64,000 bases of DNA from Paraphoma chrysanthemicola (GCA_020744225.1 JAGMWG010000014.1:496001-560000), one strand, 5' to 3'; positions 34,955 through 47,623 are shown, counted from the first letter of the stretch. Notes: generated by a model from the letters alone, not told the origin. Made by a program: numbers and translations.

Positions 34955-37900
34955 ATGACACGACCGAAAGTACCCCCTGGTCAGTCTTCGCATGACCGTT
35001 CGCTGCGAGACACTGCTGATGTGATTCGCTCCAGACCAGAGACAGCGCACTGCACAAGCGTGTGAAAGTTGCAAGCGCAGAAAGCAGAAGGTGGGTATCT
35101 AACGCTTGTTCATCAATGTCATCTCATCGACCGAATCGCAACGCGATCCTATGTCACCATCCGCCGTTCTATCTCGCGGAGCACAGTCGCTGCGCCGCGA
35201 CGAAACATCACGTTCTTGCTTCGGGTCCAGTCGCACTGCGACAAGGCGTCTCGCGATCATACGTCACATTTATTTGAGATTCTACACGACGTCTATGTGC
35301 TGAGTCTTGGCATCTTACCCTTTGCATATGGCTTTCATTTCTGCGCTAGTCATGGATTATGTTACACGCGCTGCTCGAATGTTGGGTGTTATGCATCGCG
35401 TACTTGGCTGTCAGGCAGCACATCTTTCACGTTGAACTTTTCTTTAACCTCAAAAGCATTGTCAGGAAGTCCACTAACAGAACTCAAAGTGCAACGGTCT
35501 CTGCCCCTGCAATACATGTGACAAGGCAAGCACCCTGGCGAGAAAGTCGCCGCTGCGCATGCTTACATGTAGCAGCGCAAGTTCACATGCATCTACACGG
35601 ATCGGGACCCTGCGTCCCCCGATGGAAGACCGCCGGCGAAGAGGCGGGCCGTTGAGGACGGTGAAAGTGACAGCCCCCACCACAACGACCTCTCAACATC
35701 CAATACCCCCAGCAATGGACAGGCCCAGCTGTCTCCACTGACTCCTCATCGACGACGATCATCTACCCATCAGCGGGCTCTTGTTGGCCGCACTAGTCTG
35801 TTGAAGCAGGAGACCTTGTCCAAGTCATCGGTGCCTAGGCCTTCCATTGAAACACCCGGCAATAACATACACTTGCCCACCAGCCATGCTAGTGGAGACC
35901 ACCACCATGGTGCTCCTTCTCGCGCTACCACTGCCAACACAGACGAAGAGGCTGTCATTTACAGCCAGAGCAGGATGCTACAAGATCCTACCGGAAGAGT
36001 CCTGTACATTGGAGACTCCGCCACGCTATCCTTCTTGCAATTGCTGCGGATGATGGTAGAGACCGTTGCTGGCTCCTCTCCCTTCACGAATGATCCAAGA
36101 CGACACAAAATTGTGGAAGGACAATTCTCACTACCACCAGGGTATCGACACACTCCAATACTGCCAGATCTGCAGACTGCTCGTGTGCTTGTTGAAGCAT
36201 TCTTCATCAATACACATGGCTTGTTACAAGTCTTCGAGCGTGATAACTTCCTCGAAAGCCTGGAAAGGTGCTATAGCGATCCTCTCAACGTGGAGTCATC
36301 ATGGCTATGCTTACTGAACTTGGTTTTCGCCATAGGGCTCACGATGGCTAACCCGTTATCTGGGAGTCCGGAGGCACTCATCATCGATAAACTGCGCAGC
36401 GAGCATCTTGATCGGGCGGAGGTCTTCTACCTGAATGCCAAGAGCCTCAACGACCCCATGACGGGATTAGAAGACCAGGATTTCTGGGCGGTGCAGGCAC
36501 TGCTTCTGATGGCAGTGTACATGCTGGCCAAGTCTAAGCGGAATACTTCTTTTGCCTTGCTTGGTATGGCAGCACGCTCAGCTCATGCGCTTGGCCTACA
36601 TCGAGAAGAGACAATGGTCATTTTTAGCCCGGAAGAGCAGGAAGCAAGGAAGAACCTATGGCGATCATTGTTCGTGTTTGATCGGCTGCTATCTTGCTCA
36701 CTGGGTCGTCCGACCGCCATCTCCGAGGACGACTGCTCTGGAGACGCACTTCGTCCCGCGGAGCCATCAGGTGAACAGCCTTTCAGCCTCAATCTACATC
36801 CGATAGTCAACTTCGACGAGACCGGCCCGCATGCCCTGGAAGCAGCAGTCAGGAGCTGTTCCGCCATCGGTCTCATATTAAGAAGAGTATACCAGCAGCG
36901 CAAAATCAGCACTCGCCTAGCCCAGGAGATCGCCGATATCTGCAAATCGTGGCCGAGGGCACTACCTTCCATGCTTCACTGGAGACAGGCTGCCAACGCA
37001 TCACCAAGCCAAGGCGTTGCCATCCTCCACGTTAATCTTCTCTACTGTCATTCCATCATATTGCTCACTCGCCCTTTCTTCTTGTATATATTGAATCTCG
37101 AGACCCAGCGACAAGTTGGTCAAACTACGGGCCGGGGCCCAAGGCCCTACTTGCGCATGGAGAAGTTCAGCGAGGCGTGTGTCATTGCTTCGACACACAC
37201 CATTCTGCTCGTTCAGAATGCGTATGATGCCGGCTACCTCTCCCGGCGCAACCCGGCCGTCATCTACTTCCTCTTTGCTGCCGCACTCGTCATTCTCGCG
37301 AACGAGTTTGCGGGTCTCTACCGCGTCGACGCATCGGACGCTTGCATACTCAACGCAATCAACATCATGAATTACTGCGCCGAAAGCGATCAACAAGCCA
37401 ATCGTCTCGTCTACATACTGAGCACCTTCCGCGATGTAGTCGGGCAGCAGCGTGTGCGTCGCAGACAGAGTGTCGGTGACAACACAAGCTTGCCCAGCAT
37501 CTCCTCCCAGCTCTACGGGGTTCCTGTATCGAACCAAGGACCTGCGCCGGCAGCGACCGCCATGGGAACCGACCTGGCCAGCTCCATTGATCCACTTAAT
37601 CAGACATCACGCCTGCACCAAGTTCCAATCCACATTTACCCCGGCATGGAGACGGCACCCGTCCACTCCCCAACACCAACCTTCCAGACTCCTTCAAGCC
37701 TTGCTCCGCAAGCCACACTCTCCCAACCACCAACAGACTTTTCGGTCCACCTGTCGCCTATTCAAGACCCTCTCACCAACCCTCTTAACACACCTTCCAA
37801 ACCGCCTTCGCTGTCTATGATGTTGGATCTGTCAGCGCTTGAGGCAACGCGGGTACCGAGTCTACATTCTGAGGATTCTGGGCAAGATGAGCAGATTGAT

Positions 37901-38044
37901 TTCGACGCTCTATGGGCGTGGCCAAGTAACACACCAGCAATGAGTCCCAAGCCAGGCATGGACGGTGTAATGGAGCGAGTGCAGGGCATCAGTGACAGTG
38001 CTGTACCAATGTTCGGGGTGAGCAGAGAAGGCGGGCAGGACTGA
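34955..38044 (+). CDS. Zn2Cys6 transcription factor with fungal-specific regulatory domain
   Basis: Four exons, 34955-34979, 35035-35090, 35490-35525 and 35573-38044, give 862 aa. Exons 1-3 are tiny but assemble, in phase, an exact zinc cluster: C18-x2-C21-x6-C28-x5-C34-x2-C37-x7-C45, in ACESCKRRKQKC and CPCNTCDKQRKFTC. Introns 2 and 3 interrupt the cluster. Intron 2 is 399 nt, with CACTAAC just before its acceptor. Intron 3 (35526-35572) starts with GC instead of GT (GCAAGC), a GC-AG intron. The large last exon has a Ser/Pro/basic linker, then the fungal-trans (middle homology) domain from about residue 200, including ALGLHREE and RKNLWRSLFVFDRLLSCSLGRPTAIS, and a Pro/Ser/Thr-rich C-terminal activation-like region. 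Target genes are unknown. Confidence 0.88.
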
Positions 38045-39143
38045 TTGATCGAGGGACGTTGGCGTCCACTGGAAGGTATGCAGCTGATGGACGTTTCGAA
38101 AGCAGTTTGTGCATGGGTCACTGTCTGTTCGTGCTATGATTATCACGTGTTGGTGATACGCCAATACATAATTCAGTCTGTGCTCGATAGCAAATGTCGT
38201 CTTGTGGGCCTATCGTGTGCGAATGGGCTGCGTATCTTCAGCCCTCTGGTTGTGTCTCGACCACCTCACACTATACGAAATGTGCATGGTCAGATCTAGA
38301 TCTGGTGGACGGCGGAACATGCGGGGTATGCGTCAGGCAGATTATTTTGGGGGCCGATTATCATATTGAGGGGCACGGTGCGCTGGAGAGGTGCTACCAT
38401 GCTGCGCCATAAGGCCTGCATGAACGAAGTACTGGGACACATGACGCTGCGTCGGTGATGGTGAGGACCGTGATGCCGATGATGCGAGACACAGGAAATG
38501 ATGAGCGACGCGGCCGTTTCGCAGAGCGGACCGCCAAAGAACTAGTCAGTCGATCGTTTCATGCTAGACAGGACAGGAGCCGTGTTCGCGCCCAAGTGTT
38601 GCTGTCCCAAAAGAGGGACCACTGTGGCTGCGAGTAGGGAATCCAGGGATCCCTTAGCCCCGCCCATGGCGCGCTGGGCCCGACAACCTTGAACAGACCA
38701 CATGGGCTTCCGCTGCGATACAGCACAGTCATATATCCTACTTCCTAGTCCGCTCCCAGTGCACAATTCACTTCCGCCACGCAGGCACGACCTACATGCA
38801 CTCCTTCCGCGCCCGCTGTTGTCCTGTTCGCCTGTGATCTGTTGTCGCTTGCCCTGTCCGCTTCGTCATAACCCTGCTAGCGAGAGGTCCTCCTTTCCAG
38901 TAACTACACGGCGACCCAGCTTCGCACCTAGACTGCTTTCACAGCCCATCCCTTTGCAGACAGACTCCCTGTGACGTAGCAGAGGTAGGGCAGCATCGCT
39001 GGCCCAATACAATCCGGGCCGCACGCTTGGTCGACCCGCCAACCGCCGCCAGACATTCACACCAATCGCGAGGCATAGCACTTCCATCACCGCTCGCAAC
39101 CACCGTCTACACCCTTCCTTCAAATACCCCTCCTCCAACCGCC
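38045..39143. other. Intergenic region and Grr1 leader
   Basis: About 1.1 kb. The last few hundred bases are pyrimidine-rich (many CTC, CCT and TTC steps), as expected for a promoter and 5' leader. No additional gene seen. Confidence 0.5.
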
Positions 39144-41067
39144 ATGGCCGAACGCTCAAAGCTTCCCGTTTTCACACGCAACACCGCATCACGGCCTGCA
39201 AACATGTCGCGCTCACGGAGACCCGAGAGAGACACCAGCGCCTCGCGATCCGACTCCTCCGCCTCCACATCCCCAGAGCGCGGCTTCGACGAGGACAAGG
39301 ACTCTATAATGCTGAATTCCAACGACTCCCTTTCATCCCTCGCACCCTCGGAGGCTTCCCAGTCTGACAACGAGGCCCGCCGGCGCGCAATCGAAGAGCA
39401 GAACCGCATCTCACCGGTATCCCGCCTCCCCGCCGAGCTCATGATCGCCATATTCGCCAAGCTATCTTCGCCCGCCGACCTCAAGAACTGCATGCTAGTT
39501 TCGAAAGACTGGGCGAGGAACAGCGTTGGGCTGCTATGGCACCGGCCATCGACAAACAAGTGGGCCAACGTGAAGAGCGTCATACACACGATACGGACCG
39601 CAGCGAGCTTCTTCGACTACTGTAGTCTGATCAAGCGCCTGAATCTGTCGGCACTGGGCAGCGAAGTCAGCGACGGCACCCTGGCGCCGCTGGCCGTCTG
39701 CAAACGCGTGGAGCGCTTGACGCTTACCAATTGCACCAAGCTGACCGACCTTAGCCTTATCCCAATGCTGGGTGGCAACAGAAGCCTGCTGGCACTGGAT
39801 GTGACGGGCGTAGACTCAATAACGGACCAGACAATGTACGCTCTGGCCTTGAACGCGGTACGGCTGCAAGGCTTGAACATTACAAACTGCAAGAAGATTA
39901 CAGACAAGTCGCTGGAGGAGGTGGCGAAGAGCTGCAGACATCTGAAGAGACTCAAGCTCAATGGGTGTTCGCAGCTGACGGACAGGAGCATAATCGCCTT
40001 TGCCATGCACTGCCGCTACATCCTCGAGATCGACCTCCACGACTGCAAGAACCTTGCCGACGAATCCATCACCACTCTTATAACGGAAGGGCCGCAACTG
40101 CGAGAACTGCGCTTGGCACACTGCTGGAGAATCACAGATCAAGCCTTCCTACGGTTACCGTCGGAAGCGACGTACGAGAGTCTGCGTATCTTGGACCTGA
40201 CCGACTGCGGGGAGCTGCAAGACTCTGGAGTTCAGAAGATTGTGTACGCTGCGCCACGTCTCCGCAATCTTGTCCTGGCCAAATGTCGAAACATCACAGA
40301 TAGAGCTGTTCTGGCTATCACGCGTTTGGGCAAGAACTTGCACTACATTCACCTTGGCCACTGCTCCCGAATCACAGACGTTGGCGTATCGCAGCTTGTC
40401 AAACTGTGCAACAGGATACGTTACATCGATCTCGCGTGCTGTACGAATCTGACAGACACGTCGGTCATGCAATTGGCCACACTCCCAAAACTGAAGCGCA
40501 TAGGATTAGTGAAATGCGCAGCCATCACAGATCGCAGCATCTTAGCGCTCGCGAAACCAAAACAGGTGGGTACCGGTGGACCCATCGCGCCGAGTGTGCT
40601 CGAGAGAGTGCATCTCAGCTACTGCACCAATCTCACATTAGCCGTACGTACTATATTTGCCTTCCTAAAGCAGCACGTAAACTAACGCCTCATAGGGCAT
40701 CCACGCTCTCCTCAACAACTGCCCCCGCCTGACACACCTCAGCCTCACCGGCGTTCAAGCCTTCCTACGCGACGACCTACTTGTCTACTGCCGCGAAGCC
40801 CCGCCCGAATTCAACGACCACCAACGCGACGTCTTCTGCGTCTTCAGCGGTGTCGGCGTCCAGCGACTACGCGGCTTTCTGAACACCCATGGCCAGGGCG
40901 AAGTCCGTGGGTTTGACGGCGACGCCGAAGGAACCATGTATAATGATGGCGAGGAGGCGGACGGAATGCAAAACGTCACGGCGCAGGCGAATGGTATGGC
41001 CATTGACGAATTGGAGGAAGAAGATGGCGATTTTGGCGGGGATAGTGAGATGCTGGGACAGGATTGA
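39144..41067 (+). CDS. GRR1: SCF ubiquitin ligase F-box/LRR subunit Grr1
   Basis: Two exons, 39144-40643 and 40696-41067, encode 623 aa. Grr1 selects phosphorylated substrates such as G1 cyclins for ubiquitination by SCF and links nutrient sensing to cell division and sexual development. A disordered Ser/Arg N-terminus is followed by an F-box at about 93-135 (ISPVSRLPAELMIAIFAKL). About a dozen cysteine-containing leucine-rich repeats of 26 residues follow (about 160-510), with signatures such as LNITNCKKITDKSL, LRLAHCWRITDQAF and IHLGHCSRITDVGV. The C-terminal exon completes the last repeat (GIHALLNNCPRLTHLSLTGV) and adds an acidic tail. The intron has donor GTACGT and acceptor CATAG. The upstream in-frame extension lacks an ATG. 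Confidence 0.95.
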
Positions 41068-41594
41068 GGAGACTTGCAGCGATGAATTGGTGTTGAGATG
41101 ATGCTTGTTGGACGAGTCGACGAGAAGAAGCGCGGCATATCACTTACCACGGTATGCGCATCCGACCCACTATCTGGATCGATGAGGTACCTTGTTTCTT
41201 TACACGCATTGTTCGCGGCGTCGGGCTGTTTGTCATTTCTTGCATCACTATGGACATGGCATATCTACATGGTCACGCGGATATGCGGGGCGGCGAGGAT
41301 GGAGGTTGGACAGAAAGCGAGATGATTGACACGGCCGAGTTGTCGGAGCACACCCTATACCCTTTTGTTTTTTCTTAATGTCTTGTTGAGAATGGATAGT
41401 GTTATGATGAGGATAGAGAGAAGAATGCAGAACAACGCATATTGCATGCACATCCAGATCATGTCAGATGAGAACAGAACATTGTCTAGTACCTCCCACA
41501 TTGCGGCCCACCAGCACACTTCCTTATATACCAGCAAAATCAACTCCCTTGAGCCCTAGCCCATAGTCAAAAGTCGCAAAGCATCGATCCAGGA
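41068..41594. other. Convergent intergenic region
   Basis: About 530 bases between the 3' ends of Grr1 and Sea4. No feature seen beyond presumed untranslated regions. Confidence 0.5.
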
Positions 41595-44500
41595 TCACTT
41601 CAATAACCCACACATGCACCCACAATCCGGCACCGGACACATGGCATGTCTGGCAAACCAATCTCTTGCATGGTGTCCATGAAATCCATGACTACAGCTC
41701 ATGCAAAACACCATGAGCCGGGCCTCGAGGTCTTCGGACGCCAGGGACGCAGCGGCACCAGGCTTACTCGGGTCTGGAGAGCCCAGCCAGAGCATGCATA
41801 TGCCGCAGCGGGGCAGCGGTGTGGAGCAATTCTACAATTAAAACGTTAGTTAGCTTGGAAACAATGAGGGAATGAAAGGGTCAAAAGAGTGAACATACAG
41901 GACAACTCAACGCAGGACTACTCGTCATATGTTTCCCTCTCTGCTGCCCACCCCCCATCCCCTGCGCCGTCGCACTCGAATGTCGATGCGTACTCGGCGT
42001 CGGCACGAGTCTCTGCTTAGTGCTTCTCGGATCCTTCCTCAGCGCGAGATTCTGCTGGCAATTCAAGCACCGCAGAGTTAGGCTGGGTTGGCTGGGTTTG
42101 TTGACGCTTTTGCCCTCGCGCGTCACGCTGGCTTTGTTGTGCTCTTTGACGTACCGCGTGCGCTCGAGAAAGGCGCGCCAGACTTGCATTTGCTCGAGGT
42201 AGATGTCTTTCCAGAGCGTCCAACGTGGGTCTTGCACGTAGAGGGGACATGCGCGCGAGAGGAGGAGAACGGCGTCTTGGATGCCGGCGGGATGGGCGGC
42301 GATGTAGACGGTGAGGAGATCTAAGGCGCGGGTTGTGAGGCCGGTGAGGAGGAGCCCGGAGATGGAGCCCGAGGATATGGCAGCGGAGGTAGTAGTGGAG
42401 AGGAAGTGAGTGAGTTGGGTGTCTGGGAGATATTTTGTTGCGATGGCGACGCGGTCGCTGAGCGAGAGTTGGGTCATGTTTACGACAGAAGTCCAGGACC
42501 CGGTGATGAAGTATGTGAGGAGGGATTTGAGATATGGGTCGGTGGTCATATCAGCCATCCAGCCACAGGCTTCACGCTGGTCGGCGGACACGCCTGAGCT
42601 TGGGGAGGCGCAGGCAACGATGGCTGCCAGACCGACGTCTTCTTGTGGCAACTTCTTCTGTTGCAGTGTCGAGCGTAGCAGCGTGAGGGCAATGTCTTTG
42701 TAGCCCTGGAAAAAGGCAAGTACGATGGCTTTGTAGATGTCTCCTTCATTGACGAGCTGGTCAGAGACCTTCTTGACGCCCGCCTTGTCCAATGACCATC
42801 CGCATAGACTGAGACATAGCTGTCGATTCTGTGGGTATTGCGTATTAGCGCCTTCGAAAGGCGGGAGTTCCATGACTTCGACGATCTCTTTAACGGCGTC
42901 GCTAAACATTTCCTGGCTTGTCTTTGCATCAGGGTCAATCAGTCGCTCGTCGTACATGGTCAGCTCGTTGGCCCAGATCGCGTTAACGCCAAGGTATTTC
43001 AGGTCGAGGCCATTGCCTACCATGCCATCGTCCGCAGCATGAGCATCCATGCGGTCGACCAGTGTCCATGCGTCAGCTAGCCATGGGTCATTGCTGACGA
43101 TGGACTTGTTCTTGTCACATGAGAGTGAGTATCCTTCCTGGGCTCGTCGCTTCGCTGCCTGGAGAACAGCGAGGTAGTCGCTCAGTGGGATCTTGACGTC
43201 TGGGTAGCCTAAGTTCATGAGGTCCTCATGCATCTCGTGGCTGGGATGGATGGCAGAGAGGAGTGGGAGGCTTCGCTGGCTGTTGCTAAGACTCAGCTTG
43301 CTCATGCTTCCAGACAAACTATTTCCAAGTTCTTGATCAAGGCCGTGTTTTTCTCCGAATGCCGTGTTCTGAACGTAAGTCAAGTCCTCGGCTATTGTAC
43401 CATGTCGAGCGGTGGGCTTTGCAATGCAGTGTCTGTCCCTGAATATCTCGTCTAAAGCACTAACGTTGATCTTTGGAGCAGGTGGTGGAACTTTGAGCAC
43501 TTCGACCTCGCGGTTAGGGAGCAGTGCTAGTGCACACTGTCCTTCCAAGGGATTTCCAGTGGTCATGAAGTCATAAGCAACTACGCGTTCTTTCTCGAGT
43601 TGTCGATGATCCCTGTCGTACCACGGATATCGCAAATGGTGCGACACCTTTGTGTAGTAGGGCGATGACCACGCCGGACTCGACGGGGTTTTCGCGGTCT
43701 GGTTCAAGTGATGGGTATGTTGCGCTAATTCAATTATCTTTAACTCGCCCGTGTTCGCAAGCACCCCAAAGGTCCCTCTCTTGGTTCCAGAATAGCGCAA
43801 ACTCCATATGCTTGCAGTCTGGGTGTTATCCACAATTGGCTTGAACTCGAGCACAGCACCAGTATTCGTGGCGTCACCAGAGGTACCACGTTGCTTCACG
43901 AAGCGTTGGTCCCAGACGGTCACGGTGGGATCTCCGGACGTTCCAGCCGACAGAAAGTAGTTCTCGTCCATTGGATCTATCGCAATATTGTGCACCTGCC
44001 GGGTCTGAAATTGTGCGATCCCAGAACTTGATGAGTCTGAACATGTCAGCGAGATACCGGCGATTCCACTCTAGGAGATATACCTCTCAGGTCGTAGATA
44101 CGGATATACTGCCTCGACACACCTGCGACAAGGGTGTCTGGCTGTCCAGAGAAGAACTTGATACTGGAGATGGCCTCGGAACTTGCCAGCTTCTTGTATG
44201 GCTCGTCCTTGTTCGTGACTCGCGAATCATTGAGGTCGTAGATATTGAGACAGACATCATTTCTGACCCTATCTAACCCAGTCGCCAGGAGGTTCTTGCT
44301 ACTGAAGGCGATGGAGTTGCATTTCCTTTGATGTCGGATCGGAAACGCATGGAGCAGCTCGTTATCCGGTTTGTCCGGATCCAGGGTTACTATGACAGCC
44401 TCACCAGACGCCGAGCCAATTCCAACGACACTGGCATCCTTCTTTGACCAGTCGAACGCGGTATAATTTGGTAGCTTGTCGCGGATGCATATTTGCCTGT

Positions 44501-44627
44501 AGCTGACTTTGTTCTTGGCGAAGTTGTCGATCTGGCATAGTCTCAATCGATTGCCCGCGACATCTATGATCAAGAAGCGTGGGTTGCTCTGCGTTGAGTG
44601 CGGCGACCATCTGATGGCAGCTTCCAT
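41595..44627 (-). CDS. SEA4: SEA/GATOR2 complex subunit Sea4 (Mios homologue)
   Basis: Three exons, 44084-44627, 41899-44036 and 41595-41831, encode 972 aa. Sea4/Mios is a scaffold of GATOR2 at the vacuole membrane and promotes TORC1 signalling in response to amino acids. The N-terminal half is a WD40 propeller (RWSPH, FDWS-like, SIKFFSGQPDTLVAG, IYDLR, DPTVTVWDQR, SIWSLRYS). A helical solenoid follows (LCGWSLDK, AFFQGYKDIALTLL, ACGWMADMTTDPYLKSLLTYF). The C-terminal zinc fingers are CLNCQQ, then CPNCSTPLPRCGIC across the last intron, and the RING-like CMSCSHGFHGHHARDWF...CPVPDCGC. The last intron must be spliced to form the finger CPNC; unspliced reading ends at SLF. Length fits the family. 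Confidence 0.93.
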
Positions 44628-44919
44628 GTTACTGGCTGGTCATTGCCAACAAGGCTTCACTTCGGACGGCAGGGTGGGGCTCCAGGATTGGCCGCATAAG
44701 CTTTCATCGGAGATGAGGCAAACGTAAAAGTGGGCTGTTCAAGGCTGAACACCTCATTCTGACCTCAGCTCGACAATGCTCGCAGAGGGTGAAGTGAACG
44801 CCAGAGCCCGTGACATCGCACTAGCGCGTCCAGACGCTCGAGCCAGGGCCCCGCTTAAACTTTCAAAGATCGCAGCCGCGCATCTTTTCCAAACTCCTAC
44901 AATACCACAGAACGACACA
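44628..44919. promoter_or_regulatory. Shared divergent promoter, Sea4 / EFG1
   Basis: The 292 bases between the two start codons should drive both a TORC1 regulator and a ribosome-assembly factor. An in-frame upstream ATG for EFG1 lies at 44776. No defined binding motif is claimed. Confidence 0.4.
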
Positions 44920-45844
44920 ATGTCACAAAAACGCAAGCACGGCGAGACCGCTGACGGAGACACTTCCGCCCCAAACTCCTTCAAGAAGCACCGCACCTTT
45001 AGACCCGGACAGAGCCACCAACAACCGAAACACCACAAGCGGCCGAACTTCTCACATGACGATGACAATGGCCGTAGCGTCAATGCCCTCAAGAGCCGGA
45101 TACGCGATTTGAAGCGACTCCTGGCGCATGTCGAGAATGTGCCCAAGCACAAGATGTCGGCGGGCGCAAGGCAGGAGCGGGAGCGAGAGCTGGAGGCATG
45201 CGAGCACGAGCTAAGTGAGAAGCTGCGTGGCAGCAGGGAGGCAGAGTACAGGAAGAAGATGATTGGAAAATATCACCAAGTGCGCTTTTTTGGTATGTTA
45301 GGCACAGTCATGGCATCTTGATTTTGGGCTGACAAGCGCAGACCGGCAAAAGGGCACGCGCATACTGAAGCGCTTAAAAAAAGAACTCTCCACCACCGAG
45401 GATCAATCGAAGAAGACGAAAATACAGCAGCGCATTCATAATGCCGAGGTCGATGTCAACTATGCGATCTACTACCCTCTCATGAAGCCGTACTCCTCAT
45501 TATATCCCAAGTCGAAGAGCAAAAAGAACGATGATTCAGAAGGCGCTGATGAGGAAGAGGACGATAAGAATAAGAGCGACGAGATTGACGGGCCAAAGGG
45601 CGATGTCGAAATGTGGAATGCTGTGGAGACTGCAATGGAAGAAGGTACGCTGGAGAAGCTGAGGTATAGCAAGGATGCAGTACCAGGCGCGCCCACGCAG
45701 AAGGGCAAAAAGCCTAAGGCCAAGGAGGGCAAGAAAGACAAGCTGGATGGCAAGTCGAAGCCCGGACAGCTGAAGAGTATAGGCTCAAACATGTATGCTG
45801 CGCAAGAGGAAGACGGCGAGAGCGATGGCGGATTCTTCGAATGA
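44920..45844 (+). CDS. EFG1: rRNA-processing protein EFG1
   Basis: Two exons, 44920-45292 and 45342-45844, give 291 aa. EFG1 is a nucleolar factor in early 18S rRNA maturation and small-subunit assembly; it is unrelated to the Candida morphogenesis regulator of that name. The conserved domain runs VNALKSRIRDLKRLLAHVENVP, RELEACEHELSEKL, KKMIGKYHQVRFFDRQKGTRILKRL and VDVNYAIYYPL. The C-terminal part is Lys/Asp/Glu-rich. The intron (GTATGT to GCGCAG) joins VRFF to DRQKG. I chose the second ATG (MSQKRKH) because the first, at 44776, adds an unconserved extension; the longer form remains possible. Confidence 0.9.
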
Positions 45845-45958
45845 GCTTTAACTGTGCTACATCGACACCAAGTAGACCAGAATATTCGGCAGCATTAGAT
45901 ACCCACGAATCAGTAACTATATATCCAATACCTCCGCATTCTCACAACCTCTCCCATC

Positions 45959-47557
45959 TCACCCTGCTGCAACCCTCACCGGATGCGCCTCCGTGTTAAA
46001 CACCCACTTATCCCTCCCACCCCCTCCAGCCTGCCATTCCGCGTCCCCACTCTGTATCAAATAACTGTACTTCAACACCTCCGCAAACCAAAAGCTCTCC
46101 TGAAAATCCGTAAACCCGCCGCCGCCCGCGACATTCACATTTCGAATACTACTATACCCGCTCCCCACTCTAGTCGTCGCATTAACCGCCACAAACGCAT
46201 CCCACGCCCAATCCTGATACTTTGTATCCCCCGTTGCGCGGTACGCGTAGTAGTAACTCTCAATAACCTCCGGCCGCAGCGCATATGACGGATTCGTAAT
46301 GTAGAATCCCGAAGCGTTGTAAAACGCAGCTTGGTTCGCAGGCAGTCTTGCCGTGTTCCATGAGAATATCTCAGGCCCGATACGTGTTGCGGTGGACGTG
46401 TACGTCTCGTGACATCCGTTCACTAGTTCCAGGCCGAAATCAATATAGTCTTGTCGGGCGAGGACTTGGCCTCCTAGGATGAAGTTCCCGCCGTCGAAAC
46501 ACGCGAGGTGTTGCGATGTGAGGTCTAAAGTCCTGCCGTTGAAGGCTGCGAGGAAAGTAATGTCCGGTCGTGACGAGGGGTGGGATGCGAGATACTGGAT
46601 ACTGGAGTCTGCGGCTACGATCCAGCGGTCTTTCAGCGCGGAGTAACGCGTAGGGTCATATATCCACATCTTGATCAAGTATTCGTAGAACGAGTCCGCG
46701 CCGCCGATCCAGCCACCGACTGCGTCTTGGAATTGCCCTGTTGTGGTGTTGATGTTCATGCCGAGTAGACCTGGAAATGGCTCCGATGACGCGGGGGACG
46801 GGTTCAAGAGGTATGATTCTGCTTTCTCGACAATGGCCGCGTATGTAGCATTTCCAGATAAATCGGCAAGACGGACCCATTCGAGGATCAGAGTGCCGAC
46901 TGTCGCGAGACCATTGTTATCACCATCGTTCCCGCGGTTCGAGAACGTAAGGCCGTTCCATGGCACGCCAGAGGGTGTTTCGAAGGCGTAGCTAAGGTTA
47001 TTTGCCAGGTTGATGGATTGTGTAAGGAGTGCAGCGACATCGGTTTTGTTGGTAGCCAGGTCTGACAAGGGCCCGGAAAGCAGGTCGTAGCCAGATAACA
47101 GGCCACCAAGATAGCGGATTGTGGTTTCGAACAGAGAGACGGAGATGTCGGTTTGCGACCAGTTGATTTCGGGGATATACGAGATGATCTGGTTGACGAT
47201 GTCCTTTTCGCCCATGACGAGGGCTGTCGAGAGTGCATCTACGGCGGACGCGCCCCAGCCATTTCTGATTCACATGAAAGATTAGAATCGGATAGGTGAT
47301 GGGAAGACTGCAATTTACCTTGAATTACTGAAGCCATTTGTCACAGGCTTGAGCTCGTCATTCGGGAACGCGTATTGATAATATCCTTCCCAGCTCAACT
47401 TAAACGTATCAACTACGGCTTGCGCTCGGTCTACCGGCGCGGGGTTTTGTCTCTTGTTCCAGTGTTCCAGTGGGATATCTACGGGTGTGTTTGCAGGCAA
47501 GGCGCACACCAAGGGCACTGTGCCAGCAACGAGCACAAGCAGTCTTGATCCAACCAT
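45959..47557 (-). CDS. Secreted class I alpha-1,2-mannosidase (GH47)
   Basis: Two exons, 47319-47557 and 45959-47264, encode 514 aa, the usual size of secreted fungal MsdS-type enzymes. It removes alpha-1,2-linked mannose from N-glycans using a bound calcium ion. An N-terminal signal peptide is evident (MVGSRLLVLVAGTVPLVCA) with a likely KR processing site soon after. GH47 signatures include FKLSWEGYYQYAFPNDELKP, NGWGASAVDALSTALVMG, ETTIRYLGGLLSGYDL and LPANQAAFY. ALRPEVIESYYYAYRATGD and the calcium-binding terminus VFNTEAHPVRV follow. Several N-glycosylation sequons are present (NLSY, NATY, NTTT, NASG). The intron joins SNSR to NGWG. The gene ends 114 bases from the convergent EFG1. Confidence 0.94.
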
Positions 47558-47614
47558 GTCGAAGATGAAAGAAGAGCGACAAGACAATTCAACAATGCGT
47601 GCTTGAGTGCGGGG

Positions 47615-47623
47615 ATATATAAA
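47615..47623 (-). promoter_or_regulatory. TATA-like element upstream of the GH47 gene
   Basis: On the minus strand the bases read TTTATATAT, about 58 bases before the GH47 start codon. Position and composition suit a TATA box, but this is a weak call from sequence alone. Confidence 0.3.

Noticed and set aside
34807..34995. Open frame just upstream of the Zn2Cys6 factor as its first exon
   Set aside because: It has no ATG, and its phase at the GTCAGT donor does not fit the zinc-cluster exon; the overlapping frame from the ATG at 34955 does.
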